Shown: one piece after another, positions 7,846 to 16,494 of the stretch
Position numbering within the stretch: position 1 is the stretch's first letter
Layout of the letters: each line of letters starts with the position of its first letter
From: Sphingomonas_O antarctica
GTDB taxonomy: Bacteria > Pseudomonadota > Alphaproteobacteria > Sphingomonadales > Sphingomonadaceae
Length of the DNA stretch: 64,000 bases
Direction of reading: 5' to 3'
NCBI RefSeq assembly: GCF_965137005.1
Contig: NZ_CBCRXM010000004.1
Location: forward strand, 1-64,000
Position numbers and translations under genes: made by a program
The notes under the pieces: model-generated
Told to the model about the DNA's origin: nothing
What the model saw: only the letters and a program-made list of their open reading frames with translations
Databases searched by the model: none

Positions 7846-10311
7846 ATGATCAAGACACACATGCTTGCAGGAGTCGCCGCGATCGCGATCGTCGCGTCGC
7901 CGGGCTTTGCCCAGACGCCGCAGACGGGGGCCGCAACGGCGCCCGAAGCCGCGACCACCACGCCGGACGATACCGGTCCCGGGGACATTATCGTCACCGC
8001 GCAAAAGCGTTCGGAACGGTTGCAAGATGTGCCGGTCGCCGTGTCGGTTGTCAGCGGCGCCGCACTGGAAGCACAGGGCAAGCTCAACCTCGAGGGCGCA
8101 GTTTCCCTGGTGCCGTCGTTCAACTTCCTCAAATCGGGGACCACGCTCAACCAGTCGCTGTTCCTGCGCGGCGTCGGCACCGCGACGTTCTCGATTGCGG
8201 GTGAGCCGTCGATTTCGACGGTCGTCGACGGCGTGGTCTATTCGCGTTCGGGCGAAGCGTTCGGCGATCTGCTCGACATCGACCGGATCGAAGTGTTGCG
8301 CGGTCCGCAGGGGACGCTGTTCGGCAAGAATGCCAGCGCAGGCGTGATCAATATCATTTCGAAGCAGCCCGGTTCGGAACTCGGCGGCTATGTCGAAGGC
8401 GGTTATTTTGGCGGCAATGGCGCGGAGTGGCGTCTGCGCGGTGGCGTCGACGTGCCGATCGGCGACAATGTGAAAACGCGCATCGGCGGTTTCTACAGCG
8501 ATTATGACGGCAACATCCGCAACCAGGCGTTTGGCGGTCGCCGGGTCAACGGGTACAAGCATTACGGATTCCGCGCCCAGGCGAATATCGATTTCTCGCC
8601 GAACGTGACCCTCGCGCTGATCGGCGATTATCACCACAATAACGACGATTGCTGTGCCGAGGTGATTGGCTCACCGCCAATCGTGGGGGCGACGGGTGCG
8701 ACGACGACCAACCCTTCTACCGCTGCGTTGCCCACGCCGTTCTATGATCAATCGCGGACCATCAACCAGAATTTGATCACCGCGACGAAGGAAACCGGCT
8801 ATGGTTTCTCCGCACAGCTCAATGCCGATCTCGGCATGGCGACGGTCACCTCGATCACAGCGTATCGCAATTACAAGAACACCGAGATCCGCGACGGCGA
8901 TTTCCTCGACCGGGCCTATATCGGCTTCAACCAGCTGCACGATTTCGGACCGCAGACCGGGCATACTTTCAGCCAGGAATTCCGCCTGACGTCACCGGGT
9001 CATCAGCTGATCGATTACGTTGCCGGTATCTATTATTCGCGGGCGATCTCGCGGCGTATCTTTACCCGCAACGACGTAGTCTGCGCCTCGGCGGTCGTGC
9101 CGGCGCCGACCGCGTTGACGCCGTGCACCAGTGCCAGCGCCGCGCCATCGACGACGCCATCGGGCACCGCCGATTACGGCTCGACATTCAAGAATTTGGC
9201 ATTCTTCGGACAGGCGACGCTCAATCTCGGCGACCGCTTTCGTATCATCGGTGGGCTGCGCTACACCGACGATCAACTGAATATATTTCACATCCGGACG
9301 ACAACCGGACTGGCTACTGCCGTTTCCGGCGGACTGACTGTGCCGACGGCCGCGCCGGGCATCCAGCCGAATTTCGATCAGGGCGTATTCGATCGCTACA
9401 CCGCCCTGCTTGCGGCTGGTACGCCGACCGCAATCGCGTTGGCCCAGGCGCCGCTAGGCTCCAACGGCGTGCCGTTCCGGACCAAGACGACCAACGACAA
9501 TCTGTCGGGCAAGGCCGGGGTGCAATTCGACGTCAATCACGATGTCATGGCTTATGCGACGTATGCGCGCGGGTATAAGGGCCCCGCGTATAACGTGTTC
9601 TTCAACCTGACCGCGACGGGCACCAACCGGATTTCGCCGGAAACCGCCGACGCCTATGAAATCGGTTTGAAGAACAGCCTGATGAACGGCCGGTTGGTCA
9701 TCAATCTGGCCGCATATTACGCCAAATATCATAACTTCCAGGCGAATAATCCCGATCTCGTCGCGGGCGTGGTCGTGACGCGCTTCACCAACGCCGGCAC
9801 CATTTCGACGCGTGGTGGCGAGCTCGATCTGTTGTGGCGGCCGGTCCGCGACCTGAATATCTCGGGTGGCGTCGCCTATACCGATGCCAAGGTCGACCAG
9901 TTCAATCCGGCGCCGGGCGCGGCGCCAACCGCCACCGTCCAGCCGGGAACGCCGCTGGCTTATGCGCCCAAATGGAAGGGTTCGCTGGCCGCGGATTATC
10001 GCATCCGCACTGGCTCGATCGAACCTTTCTTCGGCGCGCAGGCGAGCTATCAATCCAAACAGCTGTCGGCCTTCTCGCCAGATCCGATCCTGCGGCAACT
10101 GGCGACGATCAAAGCCTATGGTCTGGTCAATTTGTCAGCGGGTATCGCCGACGCCGACGATCATTATCGCCTGACCTTCCAGGTTCGTAACGTGTTCGAC
10201 ACCAGCTTTGCGGCGGCGATCATCAATGGCGGGCCGGGCGGTGCGTATCGTTATCAGATCCCGCGCGATGCCGATCGCTATTACGGCGTGACCGGGCGGA
10301 TCAACTTCTGA
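7846..10311 (+). CDS. TonB-dependent outer-membrane receptor
   Basis: An 821-residue receptor with signal peptide (MIKTHMLAGVAAIAIVASPG, cleavage after FAQ), a plug domain beginning DIIVTAQKRSERLQDVPVAV, a LRGPQGTLFGKNASAGVINI segment, and a beta barrel ending YYGVTGRINF with terminal Phe. It belongs to the large sphingomonad group of receptors that import carbohydrates and other large solutes. It begins 12 bases after the Gfo/Idh gene with GGGGAGAG as ribosome site, so the two form an operon. By context it brings the cluster's substrate, perhaps a sulfoquinovosyl glycerol or a related glycoside, into the periplasm. The ligand is inferred. Confidence 0.92.
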   Translation: MIKTHMLAGVAAIAIVASPGFAQTPQTGAATAPEAATTTPDDTGPGDIIVTAQKRSERLQDVPVAVSVVSGAALEAQGKLNLEGAVSLVPSFNFLKSGTTLNQSLFLRGVGTATFSIAGEPSISTVVDGVVYSRSGEAFGDLLDIDRIEVLRGPQGTLFGKNASAGVINIISKQPGSELGGYVEGGYFGGNGAEWRLRGGVDVPIGDNVKTRIGGFYSDYDGNIRNQAFGGRRVNGYKHYGFRAQANIDFSPNVTLALIGDYHHNNDDCCAEVIGSPPIVGATGATTTNPSTAALPTPFYDQSRTINQNLITATKETGYGFSAQLNADLGMATVTSITAYRNYKNTEIRDGDFLDRAYIGFNQLHDFGPQTGHTFSQEFRLTSPGHQLIDYVAGIYYSRAISRRIFTRNDVVCASAVVPAPTALTPCTSASAAPSTTPSGTADYGSTFKNLAFFGQATLNLGDRFRIIGGLRYTDDQLNIFHIRTTTGLATAVSGGLTVPTAAPGIQPNFDQGVFDRYTALLAAGTPTAIALAQAPLGSNGVPFRTKTTNDNLSGKAGVQFDVNHDVMAYATYARGYKGPAYNVFFNLTATGTNRISPETADAYEIGLKNSLMNGRLVINLAAYYAKYHNFQANNPDLVAGVVVTRFTNAGTISTRGGELDLLWRPVRDLNISGGVAYTDAKVDQFNPAPGAAPTATVQPGTPLAYAPKWKGSLAADYRIRTGSIEPFFGAQASYQSKQLSAFSPDPILRQLATIKAYGLVNLSAGIADADDHYRLTFQVRNVFDTSFAAAIINGGPGGAYRYQIPRDADRYYGVTGRINF

Positions 10312-10317
10312 GGTCGT

Positions 10318-10345
10318 ACGGGGAAGCGTGAGAACGCTTCCCCGT
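10318..10345. terminator. bidirectional hairpin terminator
   Basis: A perfect 12-bp stem, ACGGGGAAGCGT and ACGCTTCCCCGT, with a GAGA loop. It lies between the convergent TonB-receptor and MFS genes. Confidence 0.8.
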
Positions 10346-10348
10346 CAA

Positions 10349-11587
10349 TCAATGCGCCATCGCGATCGCGCCCGATCCGTCGTCATCGACCGTGCGGATG
10401 ACAGGGATGAGCAACTGGATGAAGCCCAGCGCGATCAGATACGACACCGAACAAATCGCCAGCAACGGGCCATAGCCCCAGCCATGGCTCAACGATATCG
10501 CCGCCAGCTGGATCAGCACGATCGACCACAGATTGCCGCAAAAAGCCGCGATACCGATCGTCGATCCGACAGCGCGGGCAGGGACGACATCGGTCGCCAC
10601 ACCGAACAAATTGGTCGAAAAGCCCTGGTGCGCGAACAGGCCGAGCCCGAGCAGCAGCGCCGCCGCCCAGGCGTTCGTGGTCCACATCACCAGCGTCACG
10701 GGCAGGATGAGCAAGGCATAGATCAGCAGCGTGGTCTTGCGCGCACGATTCACGGTCCACCCCCGCGCCATCATCCGCGTCGGCAGCCATCCGCCGCTGA
10801 GCGCACCCATCGCCGCCATGGTGTACGCGAGCGCGACCGGCAGCCCGACAGTGCCCTGCGGCAGGCCGAACATCCGGTGAAACAGATCGGGCAGCCAGGC
10901 GAGCATGAAGAACCACACCTGGTCGGACAACAGCTTGCCGATGGCGATCGCGGCGGTCTCGCGCCGGCGGAGCAGATCGAGCCAGCGGATCGGCGCGGGT
11001 TTGACGCCGTCTTCCGCAACCGCCGGCACTTTGATCATGAACCATATGGCAACCCACACCAGGCCGAGACCGCCGGCGAGCAGGAATGCCGCTTCCCAGC
11101 CGAAGGCCACGGCCACCGCCGGGATGATCAGCGGGGTGATGATCGCGCCGACATTGGGCGCGGTGTTGCCGATGCCCAGCGCGATCGAGCGCTCCTTCTG
11201 CGTGAAATACGTCGCCGCCGATTTGACCGCCGCAGGGGTGCCGACCGACTCCGCCGCGCCCAGCACGACGCGCGCCCCGATGAACCCGCCGACCGTCGCG
11301 GCAAAGGCATGCGCGATCCCCGCCAGGCTCCATATGCCGACGCCCAGCGCGAAGCCCAAGCGCAGCCCGACGCGGTCGATGAACCAGCCGGTGCCGAGAA
11401 ACGCCACCGCCGCCGCGACCTGGAACGCCGACAACATGTTGGCGTAATCGCCGTCGGACCATTTGAACTGCAGCTCCAGCGTCGGCTTGAGCAGCGCCAA
11501 AATCTGGCGGTCCACATAATTCAGCATCACCGCGGCAAAGACCATCGCCACGATGGTCCAGCGCGCGCCGCTTTGCGATCCGTTCAT
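10349..11587 (-). CDS. MFS transporter, ACS/hexuronate-like
   Basis: A 412-residue, 12-helix major facilitator (VAMVFAAVMLNYVDRQILAL near the N-terminus is typical of the anion:cation symporter and hexuronate group). The start at 11587 is set by GGGAGGGGTCATG. It lies in the LacI gene's operon direction, 61 bases downstream of it. In the cluster it would carry the imported or periplasmically cleaved solute across the inner membrane, replacing the ABC transporter found in rhizobial sulfoquinovose clusters. Substrate inferred from context only. Confidence 0.85.
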   Translation of the reverse strand: MNGSQSGARWTIVAMVFAAVMLNYVDRQILALLKPTLELQFKWSDGDYANMLSAFQVAAAVAFLGTGWFIDRVGLRLGFALGVGIWSLAGIAHAFAATVGGFIGARVVLGAAESVGTPAAVKSAATYFTQKERSIALGIGNTAPNVGAIITPLIIPAVAVAFGWEAAFLLAGGLGLVWVAIWFMIKVPAVAEDGVKPAPIRWLDLLRRRETAAIAIGKLLSDQVWFFMLAWLPDLFHRMFGLPQGTVGLPVALAYTMAAMGALSGGWLPTRMMARGWTVNRARKTTLLIYALLILPVTLVMWTTNAWAAALLLGLGLFAHQGFSTNLFGVATDVVPARAVGSTIGIAAFCGNLWSIVLIQLAAISLSHGWGYGPLLAICSVSYLIALGFIQLLIPVIRTVDDDGSGAIAMAH

Positions 11588-11605
11588 GACCCCTCCCAAG
11601 GCTTT

Positions 11606-11619
11606 GTCCATCGCTGTCA
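11606..11619. promoter_or_regulatory. second, weaker LacI-operator-like half site
   Basis: Upstream of the MFS start the minus strand reads TGACAGCGATGGAC. It shares TGACA-N-CGATG with the candidate operator at 6713-6726, but its right half is not conserved. It is 19 bases before the MFS start codon. Confidence 0.25.
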
Positions 11620-11648
11620 CATTGCCGGGCGATTGGCCAGAGGCGCGG

Positions 11649-12638
11649 CTACCGGTGCATCGTCGATGCCCGCTCGATAATTTCGAACGGCAGTGTCCGG
11701 TGCGGCTGATCGGGGTCGGTGGTCAGCAACAAATCGGCCGCGTGCCAGCCGATGTCGCGCAAGGGCTGGCGCACCGTCGTCAAGGGGGGCCACACGCTCG
11801 ACGCCAGGCTGCTATCGTCGAAGCCGCACACCGACAGGTCGCGGGGCAGGGTCATCCCGCGCCGGTGCGCTTCCGCCAGCACCCCCGCCGCCATCGCGTC
11901 GCTCGCGGCAAAAATCGCGGTCGCCTCGGCATCGATCAGCAATGCGCCACCCGCCGAACCCGCCGCCACGCCAAAATCGCCTTGCGCGATCAGGGCGGGA
12001 TCGATCGGAAAGCCCGCCGCCTTCAGCGCCGCCTCGTACCCCGTGCGACGCTCTCCACTCACCTTGAACGCATCTGGTCCGCCGATGAACCCGATGCGAC
12101 GATGGCCCCTGGCGATCAAATGTTCGGTCATCGCGCGGGCGGCGGCAACATTGTCGATGGCGACCGCAGGCGTGAGGTGGTGATCGCTGCCCGGCTGGAC
12201 CCGCACGACCGGAATACTGCTCCCGACCAGCAGGTCGAGGACATCGCGGCGATCGGTAACCGGCGGTGTCAGGATCAGGCCATCGACGCGGGTCGCGTGG
12301 ATCAGCGCGCCGATCTCCGCAGTCAGGCCGTCGGTATCGCGATCATAGGGTTGCGCCAGCACGCGTACGCCGTCCTGCGCGGCGCGATCGCGGATGCCCA
12401 TCTGCAGTTCAAACACGTAATACGGGTTGGGATTATCGCAGATGAAACCGATTTGATAACTGCGTCCGCCGCCAAGCAGGCGTGCCGCGGCACTGGGATG
12501 AAAGTTGAGCTGCGCGACCGCCGCACGCACCCGCTGACGCGTGTCTTCGCGGACATAGCGTTCGTCGTTGAGGACACGCGAAACGGTCTTGATCGAAACC
12601 TTGGCGACAAGCGCCACGTCGTGAATGGTTGCCCGCAC
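11649..12638 (-). CDS. LacI-family transcriptional regulator
   Basis: A 329-residue repressor-type protein. The N-terminal LacI helix-turn-helix (IHDVALVAKVSIKTVSRVLN) is followed by the hinge region and a periplasmic-binding-protein-like effector domain (GHRRIGFIGGPDAFKVSGER, SVCGFDDSSLASSVWPPLTT). The start is a GTG at 12638. It probably controls the adjoining catabolic cluster in response to the imported sugar. A candidate operator lies in the divergent gap at 6.7 kb and a weaker one before the MFS gene. The tRNA fragment marking the island edge is 52 bases upstream, so the gene itself is outside the island. Confidence 0.9.
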   Translation of the reverse strand: MRATIHDVALVAKVSIKTVSRVLNDERYVREDTRQRVRAAVAQLNFHPSAAARLLGGGRSYQIGFICDNPNPYYVFELQMGIRDRAAQDGVRVLAQPYDRDTDGLTAEIGALIHATRVDGLILTPPVTDRRDVLDLLVGSSIPVVRVQPGSDHHLTPAVAIDNVAAARAMTEHLIARGHRRIGFIGGPDAFKVSGERRTGYEAALKAAGFPIDPALIAQGDFGVAAGSAGGALLIDAEATAIFAASDAMAAGVLAEAHRRGMTLPRDLSVCGFDDSSLASSVWPPLTTVRQPLRDIGWHAADLLLTTDPDQPHRTLPFEIIERASTMHR

Positions 12639-12689
12639 CCACGCCTGCTGCCCGACACCGGGAGCGAACGCCAGAGGCTATGGGAAAAA

Positions 12690-12714
12690 TGGTGCCAGAA
12701 GAGGACTCGAACCC
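12690..12714 (-). repeat. attachment site: duplicated 3' end of tRNA-Leu
   Basis: The minus strand carries a tRNA 3' end (GGGTTCGAGTCC T-arm, CTTCTGGCACCA acceptor with CCA) with no matching 5' part upstream. Eighteen bases, CAGAAGAGGACTCGAACC at 12696-12713, are identical to the 3' end of the intact tRNA-Leu at 50400-50417. The acceptor strand here has one G fewer than that tRNA. It adjoins the integrase gene, as expected of a tRNA-targeting island. Confidence 0.7.
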
Positions 12715-12717
12715 ATT

Positions 12718-12807
12718 GTTCATGGATGTTCATGACTGGCCACCGACGAGACAGCGTTCCCTATAGATTCACGTCGAGCATTCCACGGTTGTTCATTGAC
12801 GTTCACC
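12718..12807 (+). repeat. candidate integrase arm-type sites
   Basis: Two related 17-base stretches, GTTCATGGATGTTCATG (12718-12734) and GTTCATTGACGTTCACC (12791-12807), lie in direct orientation between the attachment site and the integrase gene. Each is itself a tandem of GTTCA-like units. Repeats in this position typically bind the N-terminal domain of tyrosine integrases. Confidence 0.45.
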
Positions 12808-12852
12808 CAAAGCCAGTTCTAAGTGTGGGAACGGATAGGGGAGCAGATGACC

Positions 12853-14091
12853 ATGCTGACCGCCTTGGGCGCGAAGAGTGCCAAGCCGGGCCGACACGCC
12901 GACGGCAAGGGTCTCTACCTCCTGGTCAAACCGAAGAGCGGCAAACCGGATCAAGCAGGATCGAAATCTTGGCTGCTGCGAGTTCAGGTTGACGGCAAGC
13001 GGCGTGACATCGGGTTGGGTAGTTACAGCGAGGCCCCCAAAAAGGCCCCCAATGATGTGTCGCTGGAAATCGCCATCCCCCTGCTACATCGGAAAGTGCT
13101 TACGCTCGGCGAAGCGCGAGATAAGGCTGCGATGTTGCGGCTGGCTGCAAAGGCTGGCCTCAATCCCGTTACCGAGCGAGACAAAGAGCGTAATTCGGTG
13201 CCGACATTTCGCGACGCAGCGAAGGCAACACATGCCATCTTGAAACTCGGCCTCACGGATAAGGGGGGCGACGTCTTCCTGAAGTCTCTCGAGAACCACG
13301 TGTTCAAGGCGTTGGGTGATTTGCGGGTGGACAAGATCACTGCGGCGGACATCACGGCAGCGTTGATCCCGATCTGGATGAGCAAGCCCGACATGGCACG
13401 CAAAGTCCGTCAGCGCATAAGCAAGGTTCTCAATTTCGCGCACAACAAAGGATGGCGCCCCACTGAAGCGCCCAGCAAGTCAGTCGGCGCGGGACTGTCG
13501 CGGCAGCCTAAGGGCGGAAACTACCGTGCGATGCCCTACGCCAACGTTCCGGCGCTGGTGCAACAGCTCCGATCTGAACCGCCGACGCAAGGACGTCGCT
13601 TGCTGTTGTTGCAAATATTGACGGCTGCACGACCTGGCGAAGTTCGACGCGGGCGATGGAATCAGGTCGATCTCGTCAAGCGCGAATGGGATCGGCCAGC
13701 GGACCTGATGAAGGAGCGGGTGCCACACATGGTGACGCTAAACACAGCCGCGATCGAATTATTGGAAGAAATATCGCTCGAACGTAGCGCGAAGCCGGAC
13801 GCCTTGTTTTGTCCCAATGGCAAAGGCGAGCCGCTATCGGACATGACGGCAAGCAAAGCCCTTAGAAGCGCTGGTGCGAACTATGATGCACATGGGTTCC
13901 GAAGTTCATTTCGCGACTGGGCTGCTGAGCAAATGCCGCACATTCCGGACCCCGTTGCGGAGGCAGCGTTAGCGCACTCGGTATCCGACGCGACCGTTGC
14001 GGCATACAAGCGCACGTCGTTCATTGAGATGCGCCGGACCTTGCTTGAAGCGTGGGGCGAGTTCGTAGCCGGCGCGGTGGGCCCGGCATGA
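12853..14091 (+). CDS. int: P4-type tyrosine integrase
   Basis: A 412-residue phage-type integrase. The N-terminal DUF4102 arm-binding domain (KPGRHADGKGLYLLVKPKSG, then WLLRVQVDGKRRDIGLGSY) is followed by a core domain and the catalytic domain. Catalytic residues are visible: Arg in LTAARPGEVRRGRW, His-x-x-Arg in AHGFRSSFRDW, the second His in ALAHSVSDATV and Tyr in AAYKRTS. I chose ATG 12853 because AGGGGAG ends nine bases before it; ATG 12847 is an alternative. It should excise and integrate the island at tRNA-Leu. Confidence 0.93.
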   Translation: MLTALGAKSAKPGRHADGKGLYLLVKPKSGKPDQAGSKSWLLRVQVDGKRRDIGLGSYSEAPKKAPNDVSLEIAIPLLHRKVLTLGEARDKAAMLRLAAKAGLNPVTERDKERNSVPTFRDAAKATHAILKLGLTDKGGDVFLKSLENHVFKALGDLRVDKITAADITAALIPIWMSKPDMARKVRQRISKVLNFAHNKGWRPTEAPSKSVGAGLSRQPKGGNYRAMPYANVPALVQQLRSEPPTQGRRLLLLQILTAARPGEVRRGRWNQVDLVKREWDRPADLMKERVPHMVTLNTAAIELLEEISLERSAKPDALFCPNGKGEPLSDMTASKALRSAGANYDAHGFRSSFRDWAAEQMPHIPDPVAEAALAHSVSDATVAAYKRTSFIEMRRTLLEAWGEFVAGAVGPA

Positions 14092-14765
14092 GTGATTGGG
14101 ACCCTGATGCTTGGCTTGCCGAATTGAAGGGTAAGCTGGAACGTGCGGGAACTGATTATCTCGCTCGGCCAGCCGCCAACGACGATCTCGAGGAGATAGA
14201 TACATGGCCTCCGCTAAGGTCGAACCGCGCAACGTTCGCAGCCTTGGCGATAGGCCAAGTTATGATAGCGCTTGGCAGGCTGCCCGGAATGACTAACAAT
14301 GTTGGGCTCACGCCCCTACACGACGTGATCGCCGCCATTTTCGACCTTCAACAAGGCGGACAACCCGAACTTCTAAAACCCGTCCGCGGAGTGGGAAAGG
14401 GTAGGGAGCACACTGGGCGGCGCTTCGTTCGTCAGCATGCGCTACTCGGCGTTACCCTGCTTACCACCCTGCAGATGGGGCAGGAGGATGCCTGTAAGCT
14501 GGTTGCAACAATACTCGGCGATGCCGGGCATTCTGGGCGAAAGCAGGCGGGCGGCGCGCGGGCTATAAGCTACGGCACAGTTAGTGGCTGGTGGAATGCC
14601 ACGCGCCAATCCGGCTGGGCCAAGGCCGACCTAAAAATGGCGGCGTTCCTTGATCGGCAGATGGCTATGTTCCGTGCTGGGTCGGATTGGCCGCTCACTA
14701 TCGACCAGGCGTCTAAGATATTGAAGGCTGCTGCAGCCGAGCCAGTTTTGATGGCAAAGGTGTAA
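14088..14765 (+). CDS. hypothetical protein coupled to the integrase
   Basis: A 225-residue soluble protein starting at an ATG that overlaps the integrase stop (ATGA), so it is translationally coupled to it. There is no signal peptide or membrane segment. The C-terminal half (ISYGTVSGWWNATRQSGWAK) looks helical and somewhat DNA-binding in style. I do not recognise the family. Its place directly behind int suggests an accessory role in integration or control, which is an inference from position only. Confidence 0.65.
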   Translation: MSDWDPDAWLAELKGKLERAGTDYLARPAANDDLEEIDTWPPLRSNRATFAALAIGQVMIALGRLPGMTNNVGLTPLHDVIAAIFDLQQGGQPELLKPVRGVGKGREHTGRRFVRQHALLGVTLLTTLQMGQEDACKLVATILGDAGHSGRKQAGGARAISYGTVSGWWNATRQSGWAKADLKMAAFLDRQMAMFRAGSDWPLTIDQASKILKAAAAEPVLMAKV

Positions 14766-14864
14766 ATTTCGAAATCTGATTATCCCTCGTCCCAACCAAA
14801 ACGATCGCGTTCAATTGTGTCGTTGCCCGTCGGTGCACACCGGCATCTTTTAGGAGGCAACATC

Positions 14865-15050
14865 ATGGACGAGCCGTTTTTCTCGATCCCTCAAACTCAG
14901 GCTCAGCTCGGCGGCATCAGCCGTGCCCACACTTACAATCTGATCAATCGAGGTGACCTGGAACTCGTGAAGCTGGGGCGGAAAAGCCTGATCACCGGTC
15001 GCTCGATCACCGGCCTGAAAACCAAGCTACTCGAACAGATCGCAGCGTGA
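14865..15050 (+). CDS. AlpA/excisionase-like DNA-binding protein
   Basis: A 61-residue protein with a winged-helix MerR/AlpA-type fold (FSIPQTQAQLGGISRAHTYN, LINRGDLELVKLGRKSLI). Such proteins act as excisionase or as activators of int in P4-like islands. The ATG at 14865 has AGGAGGC seven bases upstream. It is the first gene of a tightly packed operon running to about 19.4 kb. Confidence 0.8.
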   Translation: MDEPFFSIPQTQAQLGGISRAHTYNLINRGDLELVKLGRKSLITGRSITGLKTKLLEQIAA

Positions 15051-15056
15051 TCAAGC

Positions 15057-15260
15057 ATGCTCAACACAGCAGCGGTATGCGTCGCCCCTAAGACGCGAAA
15101 GGGCCGGACCACCACAGTCCAGCCCTCCACGATTTTGCTCAACAGCAGCGCCGCCAATGATAACACTCAGGCGCTCCGGCTTCAACGGCTGCTTCTCATT
15201 GGTGTCACCGGCGCGTCCACGAAAACACTCGCTGACGCGATCTGGGGAGCGGTGGCATGA
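15057..15260 (+). CDS. small hypothetical protein of the replication operon
   Basis: A 67-residue basic protein lying seven bases after the AlpA-like gene and overlapping the next gene by ATGA. It has no recognised domain (MLNTAAVCVAPKTRKGRTTT; ANDNTQALRLQRLLLIGV). Its reality is supported mainly by the coupled arrangement, since almost every gene from here to 19.4 kb uses the same start/stop overlap. Confidence 0.55.
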   Translation: MLNTAAVCVAPKTRKGRTTTVQPSTILLNSSAANDNTQALRLQRLLLIGVTGASTKTLADAIWGAVA

Positions 15261-15583
15261 GTGGCCGCATCATTGAACTCGAGCCGAACGACGACGGCAC
15301 CTGGCGCGTCGAAGCTCATCCGCCCCTGAACCTCGATCCGGCTTTTGCCGCCTATGGCACGCTAGCTGAGGCTCGACTCAACGCCCGCCGTCTTGGTGCG
15401 GCGGTGGGAGCAAAAGTCGTAGAATGGGAGCTGGACCCGTTCGATGCTGAGGTGATCGACCTCATGCCGTTGATCGAGAAACGGCGACGCAGTGTCGATC
15501 GTCGTGCGTCCGAGGCAGTCCTGACGTTGCGCCAGAGGTTGTCCGAAATCATGGACGGCGTGACGCCGAAAGGTGCGGCATGA
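15257..15583 (+). CDS. hypothetical protein of the replication operon
   Basis: A 108-residue protein. The N-terminal part looks like a small beta domain (MSGRIIELEPNDDGTWRVEA) and the rest is helical and charged. It overlaps the genes on both sides by ATGA and is placed immediately before the primase. No family is recognised. Confidence 0.65.
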   Translation: MSGRIIELEPNDDGTWRVEAHPPLNLDPAFAAYGTLAEARLNARRLGAAVGAKVVEWELDPFDAEVIDLMPLIEKRRRSVDRRASEAVLTLRQRLSEIMDGVTPKGAA

Positions 15584-16494
15584 GCGGCCTCGATCTCGCT
15601 GGCATCAAGCAGAGTGGGCCGACGCTGGTCCAGATTGCTGGCGCGGCCGTGAAGCTGAAACGCGTCGGTAAGGAGTGGCTGGGCTGCTGCCCGTTCCATG
15701 CTGATCGCAGTCCGAGCTTCACTATTTTCTCTGGCGGCGCTCGCTTCAAGTGCTTTGGATGCAGTGTCCAAGGGGATGTGCTCGACTTCCTGCAGCTGCA
15801 AGCCGGGGTCGGGCTGCGCGATGCTGCCGCGATGTTGTCGGGCGGAAATCTGCCCGTCACGACCTATCAGCCTGCGATAGCGGACACTGAGCCCAAGGAA
15901 GATCGCGGGGATGAGGCGCGTGACATTTGGCGCAACGCCTCGCCCATCAGCGGAACGCCAGCCGAGACCTACCTCAGGCGACGCGGCTTGTGGCTCAACC
16001 TGCCCGACAGCCTCCGATTTGCACGCCTGCGATATGGCAAGCGCGGCCCAATGCACCCCTGCCTCATCGCATTGGTCGCCAGCGTGGATAACAAGGCGAT
16101 CGGGATCCAGCGGACCTACCTGACGGACGGCGGTGGTAAGGCCGCAGTGCCCAAGCCCAAGCTCTCGCTTGGCTCGGTCAGAGGTGGCGCAATCAGGCTG
16201 GCCCCCGGCGCCGTGAAGCTCATGGTGTGTGAAGGGCTCGAGGATGGCCTGACGCTGCAACAGGAACTGGGTTGCGCTGTGTGGGTCGCGGCTGGTGCGT
16301 CGATGCTGCCCTCGATGCGCATACCTGAAGGCGTTGCATCGGTGGTGATCGGCGCTGACGGTGACGAGCCCGGGGAGCGGTCGGCGCAGGATGCCGCTCG
16401 GGCATTCGCACGCCCTGGGCGTCAGGTTCGGATCATTCGCCCGCTGGATGGTCACAAGGATTTCAACGACGAACTGCGCGGGGTGGCACGGTGA
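15580..16494 (+). CDS. DnaG-like primase with CHC2 zinc finger and Toprim domain
   Basis: A 304-residue primase. The CHC2-type zinc finger is plain near the N-terminus (LGCCPFHADRSPSF, then FKCFGCSVQGD). A Toprim domain follows, with MVCEGLEDGLTLQQE and the acidic motif VVIGADGDEPGE. It is much shorter than chromosomal DnaG and lacks the helicase-binding domain, as in phage and island primases. It overlaps the next gene, a RepA-like helicase, by GTGA. Together they probably start replication of the excised island. Confidence 0.88.
   Translation: MSGLDLAGIKQSGPTLVQIAGAAVKLKRVGKEWLGCCPFHADRSPSFTIFSGGARFKCFGCSVQGDVLDFLQLQAGVGLRDAAAMLSGGNLPVTTYQPAIADTEPKEDRGDEARDIWRNASPISGTPAETYLRRRGLWLNLPDSLRFARLRYGKRGPMHPCLIALVASVDNKAIGIQRTYLTDGGGKAAVPKPKLSLGSVRGGAIRLAPGAVKLMVCEGLEDGLTLQQELGCAVWVAAGASMLPSMRIPEGVASVVIGADGDEPGERSAQDAARAFARPGRQVRIIRPLDGHKDFNDELRGVAR

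Noticed and set aside
10328..11680. 450-codon plus-strand frame across the MFS gene
   Set aside because: Antisense of a complete 12-helix transporter; Arg/Asp/His/Gln-rich with no domain.
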